64,000 nt of DNA from Alicycliphilus denitrificans_A (lineage in GTDB: Bacteria > Pseudomonadota > Gammaproteobacteria > Burkholderiales > Burkholderiaceae_C): NCBI RefSeq assembly GCF_044792555.1, contig NZ_CP126238.1, forward strand, positions 1,488,001 to 1,552,000, read 5' to 3'. The notes beneath the pieces are model-generated. The model was given only the letters and a program-made list of their open reading frames with translations, did no database searches and was not told the origin of the DNA. The position numbers and the translations under genes are program-made. Positions 26,890 through 35,381 of this stretch are shown in pieces; the first letter of the stretch is position 1; the number at the start of each line of letters is the position of its first letter.

Positions 26890-28113
26890 ATGAATGGCTC
26901 CCGAAACCCCTTGCGCCGCGCGCATCCGGTCTGGATGTGCGGCATGCGCCCGTTCTTTCTGCTGGCCATGGTCTCGGCCCTGGGGCTGCTGGGCCTGTGG
27001 GGTCTGGCGCTGGGCGCCGGCCTGCCGCCGCCGCAGGTCGAAGGCGGGCCTGTCGTCTGGCATGTGCATGAGCTGGTGTTCGGCTTTGCCATGGCCGGCG
27101 TGGCCGGCTTTGCGCTGACGGCGCTGCCCGAGTTCACGGGCGCGGCGGGCGCCTCGCGCGCCCAGCTGCGGGCGCTGGCACTGCTGTGGCTCATGGCGCG
27201 CGCGGGCTTCTGGGCCTCGGGCTGGGGCGGCGCCGCTGCGCTGTGGCTGGCGGGCGCGGCCCAGGTGGCGCTGCCGCTGGCGGTGCTGGCGGTGCTGGCA
27301 CCGGCGCTGGCCACGCCCGCGGGCCGCAGGCACTGGTCGTTCGGCTGGGCGCTGCTGGCGTTGGCGGGCATGGCGCTGGGCTTTTATGCCGACGCGCTGC
27401 GCGGCGCGGCCGGCCTGCGCTGGCTGCACGCCACGCTGGGCGTGCTGATGCTGCTGATCGTGGTGGCCGCCAGCCGCATCTCGATGCGCATGGTCAACCG
27501 CGCCATAGAGCAGGTCACGCCGGGTGCGCCGCCCTACCTGGCGCGGCCGCCCAAGCGCCACCTGGCGGCGCTGTGCATCACGCTGGCCACGCTGGTGCAG
27601 TTTGCCCGGCCGGGCAGTGCGCTGGCCGGCTGGCTGGCGCTTTCGGCCGCTGCCGCCATGTTCCATCTGATGAGCGACTGGCATGTGGGTCCGGCGCTGT
27701 GGCGCAGACGCTTTCCGCTGCTGCTATACGCCATGTACGCGTGCATGGCGCTGGGCTTCGGGGCGCTGGGGCTGGCGCACCTGGGCGCGCTGCCGGGCGC
27801 CGGCGCGGGCTGGCACCTGCTGGGCGCGGGCGCCGTGGGCATGGGTGTGTTCGTCGTCATCGCCATCGCCGGGCGTGCCCATGCCGGCCTGCCGCCCGAC
27901 GCCGGGCCCTGGATACCGCTGGGCGGCGCGCTGGTTCTGGCGGCCACGGGGCTGCGCGCGGTGACGGCTCTGCTGGGCTGGGGCGGGGGCGCACTGGCGG
28001 CTTCGGCCGCCCTGTGGTGCCTGGCCTATGGCGTGCTGCTGTGGCGCGTGGGCCCGGGGCTGTGGCGCCGGCGCACGGACGGGCGCGATGGCTGTGACGG
28101 CCCCGCACCGTAG
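26890..28113 (+). CDS. NnrS family membrane protein
   Basis: This 407-residue protein has about 12 predicted helices and the NnrS traits: HPVWMCGMRPFFLLAM at the start, WHVHELVFGFAMAGVAGF (conserved histidines, about 55-70), and later ISMRMVNRAIE. NnrS proteins bind haem and copper and relieve nitric oxide stress in denitrifiers and pathogens. The ATG at 26890 is chosen because an upstream in-frame ATG lies inside the intergenic repeat. It follows the ABC ATPase by 66 bases on the same strand, so it may share its transcript. Confidence 0.85.
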   Translation: MNGSRNPLRRAHPVWMCGMRPFFLLAMVSALGLLGLWGLALGAGLPPPQVEGGPVVWHVHELVFGFAMAGVAGFALTALPEFTGAAGASRAQLRALALLWLMARAGFWASGWGGAAALWLAGAAQVALPLAVLAVLAPALATPAGRRHWSFGWALLALAGMALGFYADALRGAAGLRWLHATLGVLMLLIVVAASRISMRMVNRAIEQVTPGAPPYLARPPKRHLAALCITLATLVQFARPGSALAGWLALSAAAAMFHLMSDWHVGPALWRRRFPLLLYAMYACMALGFGALGLAHLGALPGAGAGWHLLGAGAVGMGVFVVIAIAGRAHAGLPPDAGPWIPLGGALVLAATGLRAVTALLGWGGGALAASAALWCLAYGVLLWRVGPGLWRRRTDGRDGCDGPAP

Positions 28114-28199
28114 CCCACGCGGGGTTGCGCCGCCGCCACACGGTCCAGCTTGCGTTGATGAATCTGTTTTTTTCCTTTTTTGCATGGTAGAGTCTTATC

Positions 28200-28224
28200 A
28201 ATACGAATAACAATGATTCGTATT
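28200..28224. promoter_or_regulatory. Fur-box-like operator with overlapping promoter
   Basis: A perfect inverted repeat AATACGAAT / ATTCGTATT with a 7-base spacer (AACAATG) fits the layout of Fur sites. A TTGCAT (28180-28185) and TACGAAT (28202-28208) pair, 16 bases apart, would place the -10 inside the left arm. Transcription into the second TonB receptor would then be iron-repressed. Confidence 0.65.
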
Positions 28225-28406
28225 TTGATAAATTTCATTCCGTGCATGCATTGCGCATGCCGCGTGCCGGCGGCTCTTGAATACAGGAGCTTTCGATCGG
28301 CAGCCACCGGGATGGCGCCTTCCAACCGTTACCCACCCTTCCGCTCAGCCCCACGCGCGTCTTTGCATGCCAGCGTCCAGCCATCGCGGTTTTCGCCAGG
28401 ACGTTC

Positions 28407-30386
28407 ATGCTTCTTACCTCACCCCGTACCTTGCCCGGGCTCTGCCGCCCACATCCTCTTGCCGCCGCTGCCGCGGCCCTGTGCCTGACCGGCGCCGCCC
28501 ATGCGCAGCAGGCCGGGGCAGCGCAAACCGTGGCGCTGGCGCCCGGCCAGCACCTGCCCGCCGTCACCGTGACGGCCACCATGACCGAGCAGGACGCGCG
28601 CACCGCGCCGGCCAGCGTCACCGTCATCACCGCCGAGGAGCTGGCCGAACGCAATGCCTCGGACCTGCTGGACGCCGTGCGCGGTGCCCCCGGCATCACG
28701 CTCACCGGGCGCCAGGTGGGCGGGCGCAAGACGCTGGCGCTGCGCGGCCTGGAAGGTAAGCACACGCTGACGTTGATCGATGGGCGGCGCATCAGCGCCA
28801 GCGACGACGTGATCGGCCACTCCGATTACCAGTATGGCTGGCTGCCGATCTCGGCCATCGAGCGCATCGAGGTCATCCGCGGCCCGATGTCGGCGCTGTA
28901 CGGCTCCGAGGCCCTGGGCGGGGTGATCAACATCATCAGCAAGAAGCCCAGGGATCGCTGGAGCGGCTCGGTGGGCGTGTCGGGCGCCACGGGCCTTGCC
29001 AGCGACGCGGCCAGCGAGGGCGGCACCTCGGTGTACGCCGCCGGCCCGCTGGGCGAGCGCGCGCGCCTGTCGGTGAATGCCGAGTACGCGCAGCGCAATG
29101 CCACGCCCGATGTGGATGACCGGCGCTACAGCGAGATCGAAGGCCGCAAGCCGCGCAACCTGGGCCTGAACGCTGAGTTCGACCTGACGGCCCGGCAGCG
29201 CCTGCAGGCCGGCATCAGCGATGGCAAGGAGCTGCGCCTGTACGACGACGTGAACAGCGCCGGCCGCACCTATCGCAACCGCTACGACCTGGACCGGCGC
29301 CAGACCCATGTGGGCTGGACCGGCGATTTTGGCGACACAAAAGCCCAGCTGCGCGCCTATCGCAGCGAGATGAGCGTGGTCAACACCCGCACCAATGGTG
29401 TGGCGCCGACGCGGCCGCAGGACATGCGGGACGATGTGGTGGACGGCCATGTCACGCTGCGCCGTGGCGGCCACCAGATCGCGCTGGGCGGCGAGTGGCG
29501 GAGCGAAGAGCTGGTCAACGCCGGCCTCAAGGGCGGACGTGACGATGTGACGCACAAGGCGCTGTTCGTGCAGGACGAGTTCGCGCTGGGCGCCAACCTG
29601 ATGGCTACGCTGGGCCTGCGTGCCGACCATCACGGCATCTTCGGCTCCGAGCTGAGCCCGCGCGCCTATCTGGTGTGGGAGGCCAGCCCCCGGCTCGTCG
29701 TCAAGGGCGGCTACGGCCATGCGTTCAAGGCGCCCACGCTCAAGCAGATCTCGCCCAACTACGTGGGCGCCGAGGGGCCGCACAGCTTTTTGGGCAATGC
29801 CAACATCCAGCCCGAGACCTCGAACTCGCTGGAGATCGGCGCCGACTGGCAGGCCGCCCCCGGCTGGTCGCTGCGCGCCACGGCGTTCCATACCGAGGTC
29901 AAGCAGCTCATCACCTACCGCCTGCAGCAGCAGATCGGCGTCAGGCGCATCTACCAGTACGACAACGTGGACGCCGCGCGCATCCAGGGGCTGGAGGCGG
30001 GCTTTACCTGGGCCATCACGCCGCAGCTGGCCTGGAGCACCGATGCCACGCTGCTGCACACACGCGACAAGACCACGGGCCAGCGCCTGAACGACCGGCC
30101 CAGGGCCAGCGTGGCCTCCCACCTGGCCTGGCGCGCGGTCGGCTGGGATGCGCGCCTGGGCCTGCAGCACACCGGCGGCCAGGACAGCTCGGGTTACCGG
30201 CTGCCGGCCTACACGCTGTGGAACGCCAGCCTGGGCCGCGCCTGGAAGCTGAACGCCACGCAGAGCCTTCAATTTCGCGCCGGCCTGGAGAACCTGGGCA
30301 ATGCGCGCCTGGCCGAGAAGTCGCCCAACTTTGGCTATGCCGAGCAGGGGCGTCGCGTGTTCCTGTCTGCCCGCCTGGACTTTTAA
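28407..30386 (+). CDS. TonB-dependent receptor, probable haem or iron-chelate uptake
   Basis: This 659-residue protein has a signal peptide (cleavage near AHAQQ), TonB-box-like AVTVTATMTE, and a plug with LLDAVRGAPGI, TLIDGRRISASDD and RIEVIRGPMSALYGSEALGG. A barrel follows, ending in RLDF. The plug resembles the CirA/BtuB/haem-receptor group. The Fur-like site upstream, the lack of a visible cobalamin riboswitch and the CobN/ExbB/DUF2149 genes downstream favour haem or porphyrin uptake, as in HmuR. The leader between the Fur site and start is about 180 bases. Ligand is inference. Confidence 0.82.
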   Translation: MLLTSPRTLPGLCRPHPLAAAAAALCLTGAAHAQQAGAAQTVALAPGQHLPAVTVTATMTEQDARTAPASVTVITAEELAERNASDLLDAVRGAPGITLTGRQVGGRKTLALRGLEGKHTLTLIDGRRISASDDVIGHSDYQYGWLPISAIERIEVIRGPMSALYGSEALGGVINIISKKPRDRWSGSVGVSGATGLASDAASEGGTSVYAAGPLGERARLSVNAEYAQRNATPDVDDRRYSEIEGRKPRNLGLNAEFDLTARQRLQAGISDGKELRLYDDVNSAGRTYRNRYDLDRRQTHVGWTGDFGDTKAQLRAYRSEMSVVNTRTNGVAPTRPQDMRDDVVDGHVTLRRGGHQIALGGEWRSEELVNAGLKGGRDDVTHKALFVQDEFALGANLMATLGLRADHHGIFGSELSPRAYLVWEASPRLVVKGGYGHAFKAPTLKQISPNYVGAEGPHSFLGNANIQPETSNSLEIGADWQAAPGWSLRATAFHTEVKQLITYRLQQQIGVRRIYQYDNVDAARIQGLEAGFTWAITPQLAWSTDATLLHTRDKTTGQRLNDRPRASVASHLAWRAVGWDARLGLQHTGGQDSSGYRLPAYTLWNASLGRAWKLNATQSLQFRAGLENLGNARLAEKSPNFGYAEQGRRVFLSARLDF

Positions 30387-30440
30387 CTATAAAAATAGTA
30401 GCTACTAGCGCTTATCCATAAAGCGTAGGAGGCCAATTTG
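30386..30440. repeat. dispersed palindromic intergenic repeat, copy 3, carrying the next gene's start site
   Basis: The repeat (ATAGTAGCTACTAGCGCTTA then AAGCGTAGGAGG) begins in the receptor stop region. It ends in the AGGAGG ribosome site (30427-30432) and TTG start of the CobN-like gene. Confidence 0.75.
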
Positions 30441-33400
30441 ACTATAAATCACAAGCTACGCTGGTTGCTGTGCGCCGCGCTGCTGCTGCTGGCCGGTGCG
30501 GCGCGCGCCGCGTCGGTGCTGTTCATCGCCACGGGCAATGTGCCCCAGGGCAAGTTCCACCAGCTCGCCGAGATCGCGCGCCCGCACGGCCTGACCGTCG
30601 AGGTGCGCTACCTGAACAGCCTGCCGGCCGATGTGGACGCCGGCCTGTGGCGCGGGTGGGATGCGGTGTTCTTCGACAGCTACCTGCAGGACGAGGTGCG
30701 CAGCCGCCTGGTGCGCGCGCTGCCTGCGCTCAAGGCGCCCAACGCCTGGCTGTACGACGCCAAGCCCGCCTGGGGCGGCGGATTGAGCGAGGCCGTGGCG
30801 CGCCGCCTCATTCATTACTACGCCAGCGGCGGGCGGCAGAACTACGAGGGCTTCTTCGCCACGCTGGCGGCGCAGCTCGCCGGCGGCAAGCCCCTGGTGG
30901 CGGCGCCCGACCCGGTGGTCTTCCCCAAGACCGGCGTGTACCACCCGCGCTGGTCCGGCCTGGTGACGGCGGACGTACACGCCTTCCTGCGCAGCCAGGG
31001 CGTGGATCTGGCGGCACCCGCGCGCAAGCCCGTGGTCGCCATCGCGCTACACCAGCAGTACATAGGCGCCATGCAGACGGCCTTCATCGACGACATGGTC
31101 GCGCGCATTGAGGCCGGGGGCGCCGTGGCACTGCCGTTCTACACGCCCATGATGGGCGAGGGCGGCTTTCCCAGGGTGCTGCAGCCCGCAGGCCCGGGCA
31201 CGCCGGTGCTGGCCGATGTGCTCATCAACACCCAGATCACGCTCAATGCCGACGAGCGCCGTGCGGAGTTCGAGCGCATGGGCATCCCGGTCATCCAGGC
31301 CATGACTTACCGCCGCGGCGACGAGGCCGACTGGGCCGCCAACCCGCAGGGCGTGGCCACCATGGACGTGCCCTTCTACCTGGCGCAGGCCGAATACGCG
31401 GGCATCACCGACATCCAGGTCGCCTCCGCCACGCGCAAGGGCGATGAGCAGATCATGCCCATCGCCCCCCAGGCCGCCGCCGTCGCCGCCAAGGCGCTGA
31501 ACCTGGTGAAGCTGCAGCGCAAGCCCCATGCCGACAAGCAGGTGGCGGTGATGTTCTGGAACTACCCGGCGGGCGAGAAAAACCTGAGCGCCTCGTTCCT
31601 GAACGTGCCGCGCAGCCTGCAAGGCACGCTGGCCGCCATGGCGGCCGCGGGCTACCGCACCGAGGTGCCCGACGAGACGCACCTGATCACCCTGCTGCAG
31701 CGCCTGCTGGCCCCGGCCTACCGCGGTGGCGAGCTGGCGCCGCTGCTGCAGGACGGGCTGGCCGCGCTGCTGCCGGTGCAGGACTACCGCGCGTGGCTCT
31801 CCGGCCTGCCGCAGCCCACGCAGGACGCGCTGCGCAGCGCCTGGGGCGCGCCCGAGAAATCCCATTGGGTGATCCGCCGCGGCGGGCAGGACTTCTTCGT
31901 CATCCCGCGCCTGCAGCTGGGCCGGGTCACCCTGCTGCCGCAGCCCGGGCGCAGCGGCATGGCCCCGGGCAGCCAGGACGCGCGCGCCAAGGAAAAGGAG
32001 ATCTACCACTCCACCACCAACCTGCCGCCGCACCACTATCTGGCCACCTATCTGTGGACGCGCCAGCACAACGACGCGCTGGTGCACTACGGCACGCACG
32101 GCACGCAGGAATGGCTGCCGGGCAAGGAGCGCGGCCTGTCGGTGCATGACGCGCCGCTGCTGGCGCTCGGCGACATCCCCGTGGCCTACCCCTACATCGC
32201 CGACAACATCGGCGAGGCCACCCAGGCCAAGCGCCGCGGGCGGGCAACCATAGTCAGCCACCAGACGCCGCCGTTTGCCCCCGGCGGCCTGCACGATGCG
32301 CTGACCCAGATGCACGACCTGCTGCACCAATGGCAGGCGCAGGACGAGGGCGCCGTGCGCGAGCGCATGGCCGCCGACCTATTGGCCGCCGCCAGGAAGG
32401 AGCGCCTGATCGCCGACATGGGCTGGACCGAGGCCAAGGCGCGTGAGCGCTTTGCCGACTTCGTGCAGGAGCTGCACAACCACCTGCACGAACTGGCGCA
32501 AACCGCCCAGCCCCAGGGCCTGCACACCCTGGGCCGCGCGCCCGAGGAACTGCACCGCCTGGGCACCGTGCTGCTGATGCTGGGGAAAAACTTCTGGGAG
32601 GCCGCGGCGCAGCATGCCGGCGTGCCCGCGGCTGACATCGACGAGGCCCTGGTCGGCCCCTGGGACAAACTGGAGAAAACCGCACCCTATCAGTTGCTGC
32701 AGCGCCATGTGGTCGCCGGCGAAGGCCTGGATGGCCTGCCCGCCAATCTGCAAAAGGCGTTGCGGGACGCGCGCCAGGCCTATGACAACCTGGGCGCGCA
32801 GGGCGAGCTTGCGGGCCTGCTGGCCGTGCTGGACGGGCGCTACCTGCCCACCTCCTACGGCGGCGACCCGATCAAGAACCCCGACGCCTACCCTACGGGC
32901 CGCAACCTCTACGGTTTCGACCCCTCGCGCGTGCCCACCAAGCAGGCCTGGGAGGCGGGCAAGCAGGCGGCCGAGAACCTGCTGGCAGAACACCAGAGGC
33001 TGCACGGCAGGCTGCCGAAAAAGCTCACCTTCAGCCTGTGGTCGGTGGAGACCATGCGCCACTTCGGCCTGCTCGAAGCCCAGGCCCTGTGGCTGCTGGG
33101 GGTGGAGCCCGTGTGGGACGGCGGCGGGCGCGTCACCGGCGTGAAGCTGGTTGAGCGCGGGCAGCTGGGCCGTGCGCGCGTGGACGTGGTGCTGTCGGCC
33201 ACCGGCCTGTACCGCGACCATTTTCCCAACGTCATGAAGCAGCTGGCCCAGGCCGTGCTGCTGGCGGCGCGCGCCAGGGAGGCGGACAACCCCGTCGCCG
33301 CCAACGCCCAGCGCATTGCGCAAAAAATGATGGACGCCGGCGCCGACGCCCAGGCCGCCGAGCTGGCCGGCGCCACGCGCATCTTTGCGTCCGAGAGCGG

Positions 33401-34460
33401 GCGCTACGGCACGGGACTCGATGATGCGGCCCTGGCCACCGACACCTGGAAGGGCAAGGCCGAGGGCGACCGCAAGCTGGCCCGGCTGTACCTGGACAAG
33501 ATGCAGTTTGCCTACGGCCCGGACGAGTCGCAGTGGGGCCGGGCCGGCGTAGGCGGCGTGGGTGACGGCAAAGGCGGCAAGGCCGTCAACCTGTATGCCG
33601 AGCACCTGAGCGGCACCGAGGGCGCCGTGCTCTCGCGCAGCTCCAACCTCTACGGCATGCTGACCACCGACGACCCCTTCCAGTACCTGGGCGGCATCGC
33701 GCTGGCCGTGCGGCATCTGGACGGCAAGGCGCCCGAGCTGTACATCAGCAACCTGCGCGGATCCGGAGCTGGCCGGGTGGAGGGCGCGGCGCAGTTCCTG
33801 GCCAAGGAGCTGGCCACGCGCCAGTTCCACCCCGGCTACATCCAGGGCCTGATGAAGGAGGGCTACGCCGGCACGCTGCAGGTGCTGGACGCCACCAACA
33901 ACTTCTGGGGCTGGACGGCCACCGCGCGCGAGATCGTGCGCGACGACCAGTGGCAGGAAATGGTGGATGTCTACGTGCGCGACAAGCACCAGCTGGGCCT
34001 GCAAAAATGGTTCGAATCCAAGAACCCCCACGCCCTGGCACAGACCATGGAACGCATGCTGGAGGCAGCGCGCCAGGGCTACTGGCAGGCCGACGCCGCC
34101 ACCGTGCGCGAGTTGAAAGAGCGCTGGCGCGACCTGTCGCGGCGCTTTGACGTGCACACCGACAACGCGCGCTTTGCCGCGTTCGTGGCCGATGGCGCGC
34201 CCAATGCCGCCCAGGCCGGCTACGGCCTGCAGGCGCCCATGCCTGCGGCCGATGCGCAACAGGCCCAGCCAGAAGCGCAGGCCGAACCCCAGCCCACGGC
34301 ACCGCCCGTGGTCACCGGCATGCGCCTGGCCAAGGTCGACCCCCCGCAGGCGCCGCCCCTGAGCCCTGCCACGGCGCTGTTCGCGCTGGCCCTGGCGGGC
34401 ATCAGCGGCGCAGGTGCGCTGGCGCAGCGCCGCAGCAACGGTTTTTCACTCTCCAACTAA
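30438..34460 (+). CDS. membrane-anchored periplasmic CobN/HmuS-like chelatase subunit
   Basis: This 1340-residue protein has the CobN/magnesium-chelatase large-subunit architecture, including YGTHGTQEWLPGKERGLS (about 550-567) with the conserved histidines, and LPTSYGGDPIKNPDAYPTG. Unlike cytosolic CobN it has a signal peptide (cleavage near ARAAS) and a C-terminal membrane helix (about 1310-1330), so it sits in the periplasm or inner membrane. HmuS of Bacteroidetes, encoded after a haem receptor, is a CobN homologue reported to remove iron from haem; that function is the best guess here. The start is TTG with AGGAGG five bases upstream, and an in-frame stop lies just above. It is followed by ExbB-like and DUF2149 genes. 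Confidence 0.82.
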   Translation: MTINHKLRWLLCAALLLLAGAARAASVLFIATGNVPQGKFHQLAEIARPHGLTVEVRYLNSLPADVDAGLWRGWDAVFFDSYLQDEVRSRLVRALPALKAPNAWLYDAKPAWGGGLSEAVARRLIHYYASGGRQNYEGFFATLAAQLAGGKPLVAAPDPVVFPKTGVYHPRWSGLVTADVHAFLRSQGVDLAAPARKPVVAIALHQQYIGAMQTAFIDDMVARIEAGGAVALPFYTPMMGEGGFPRVLQPAGPGTPVLADVLINTQITLNADERRAEFERMGIPVIQAMTYRRGDEADWAANPQGVATMDVPFYLAQAEYAGITDIQVASATRKGDEQIMPIAPQAAAVAAKALNLVKLQRKPHADKQVAVMFWNYPAGEKNLSASFLNVPRSLQGTLAAMAAAGYRTEVPDETHLITLLQRLLAPAYRGGELAPLLQDGLAALLPVQDYRAWLSGLPQPTQDALRSAWGAPEKSHWVIRRGGQDFFVIPRLQLGRVTLLPQPGRSGMAPGSQDARAKEKEIYHSTTNLPPHHYLATYLWTRQHNDALVHYGTHGTQEWLPGKERGLSVHDAPLLALGDIPVAYPYIADNIGEATQAKRRGRATIVSHQTPPFAPGGLHDALTQMHDLLHQWQAQDEGAVRERMAADLLAAARKERLIADMGWTEAKARERFADFVQELHNHLHELAQTAQPQGLHTLGRAPEELHRLGTVLLMLGKNFWEAAAQHAGVPAADIDEALVGPWDKLEKTAPYQLLQRHVVAGEGLDGLPANLQKALRDARQAYDNLGAQGELAGLLAVLDGRYLPTSYGGDPIKNPDAYPTGRNLYGFDPSRVPTKQAWEAGKQAAENLLAEHQRLHGRLPKKLTFSLWSVETMRHFGLLEAQALWLLGVEPVWDGGGRVTGVKLVERGQLGRARVDVVLSATGLYRDHFPNVMKQLAQAVLLAARAREADNPVAANAQRIAQKMMDAGADAQAAELAGATRIFASESGRYGTGLDDAALATDTWKGKAEGDRKLARLYLDKMQFAYGPDESQWGRAGVGGVGDGKGGKAVNLYAEHLSGTEGAVLSRSSNLYGMLTTDDPFQYLGGIALAVRHLDGKAPELYISNLRGSGAGRVEGAAQFLAKELATRQFHPGYIQGLMKEGYAGTLQVLDATNNFWGWTATAREIVRDDQWQEMVDVYVRDKHQLGLQKWFESKNPHALAQTMERMLEAARQGYWQADAATVRELKERWRDLSRRFDVHTDNARFAAFVADGAPNAAQAGYGLQAPMPAADAQQAQPEAQAEPQPTAPPVVTGMRLAKVDPPQAPPLSPATALFALALAGISGAGALAQRRSNGFSLSN

Positions 34461-34470
34461 CCAAGACACC

Positions 34471-35016
34471 ATGACCGTCAATCCCATCGAATCGGCGATG
34501 TATTCCGCCAGCCAGCTGTTTCTCACGCCCGTGCTGGTGCTCATCGCCCTGCTTTTCGTGCATGCCTTCTACGCCCTGGGCGCCTTTCTCTGGCAGGCCT
34601 GGCAGCGCCACAGCGGCCAGGCCGGGGGCTTTGAGCTGGCGGCGGCCCTGGCGCGCAACCCGCGGCTCACGCTGACCGAGCTCGAAGCCCTGGCCACGAA
34701 GCGCATGGAGTTTGCGCGCATCGCCACGCGCATCGCGCCCATGCTGGGCCTGGTGGCCACCATGATCCCCATGGGGCCGGCGCTGATGGCGCTGTCCGAC
34801 GGCCAGATGGCGGACGTGTCGCGCAACCTCACGGTGGCCTTCTCGGCGGTGATCCTGGCGCTGTTGGCAGCATCCATCAGCTACACCGTGGTCAACGTGC
34901 GCCGGCGCTGGTACGCCGTGGACCTGGCGGCCATCGAGCACGATGCACCGGCCGTCGAAGTGAGCCCACGCGGCCATGACCCCGTGGCCGTCATGGCCGT
35001 GGAGGGGGCCCTATGA
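34471..35016 (+). CDS. MotA/TolQ/ExbB-like proton channel protein
   Basis: This 181-residue protein has three membrane helices (about 12-35, 90-110 and 118-140) with the cytoplasmic loop between the first two. Helix 2 reads RIAPMLGLVATMIPMGPAL, the typical TolQ/ExbB pore motif. It would use proton flow to energise a partner. In Hmu loci the HmuU position holds the same family. It starts 10 bases after the CobN-like stop and its end overlaps the DUF2149 gene by four bases. No ExbD is nearby; DUF2149 may take that place. Confidence 0.82.
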   Translation: MTVNPIESAMYSASQLFLTPVLVLIALLFVHAFYALGAFLWQAWQRHSGQAGGFELAAALARNPRLTLTELEALATKRMEFARIATRIAPMLGLVATMIPMGPALMALSDGQMADVSRNLTVAFSAVILALLAASISYTVVNVRRRWYAVDLAAIEHDAPAVEVSPRGHDPVAVMAVEGAL

Positions 35017-35342
35017 GCCGCCTGCGCCTGATGGAAGACCTGGAGGCGGACGACCCCATCCTCTCGGTCGTGAACCTTATCGACGTGTTCCTGGTCATCA
35101 TTGCCGCCCTGCTGCTGGCCGTGGCCAACAGCGCGGTCAACCCGTTCGGCAACGAGTCGGTGACCGTGATCAAGAACCCGGGCAAGGAGAATATGGAAAT
35201 CATCGTCAAGGACGGCCAGAAGCTCGATCGCTACAAGGCCAGCGGCGAGATCGGCGAGGGCCAGGGTGCCAAGGCCGGCGTGGCCTACCGGCTCAAGGAC
35301 GGCTCCATGGTCTACGTGCCCGAGGCGGGCGGGGGAGGCTGA
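35013..35342 (+). CDS. DUF2149 family protein
   Basis: This 109-residue protein has one N-terminal membrane helix (about 22-40, VNLIDVFLVIIAALLLAVAN) and a soluble tail with MEIIVKDGQKLDRYKASGEI and GVAYRLKDGSMVYVPE, the DUF2149 signature. The single helix followed by a periplasmic domain resembles ExbD in topology, so it may complete the proton-channel complex with the overlapping ExbB-like protein (ATGA). DUF2149 occurs with CobN-like and ExbB-like genes in haem uptake loci. Function is unproven. Confidence 0.8.
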   Translation: MSRLRLMEDLEADDPILSVVNLIDVFLVIIAALLLAVANSAVNPFGNESVTVIKNPGKENMEIIVKDGQKLDRYKASGEIGEGQGAKAGVAYRLKDGSMVYVPEAGGGG

Positions 35343-35381
35343 CGGGCGCCTGGGCGCGGGCGCCGGCACCGGGCTTGGGTG

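Noticed and set aside
28228..28406. Cobalamin riboswitch before the second TonB receptor
   Set aside because: The B12 box (GCCACTG) and the other conserved segments were not found.
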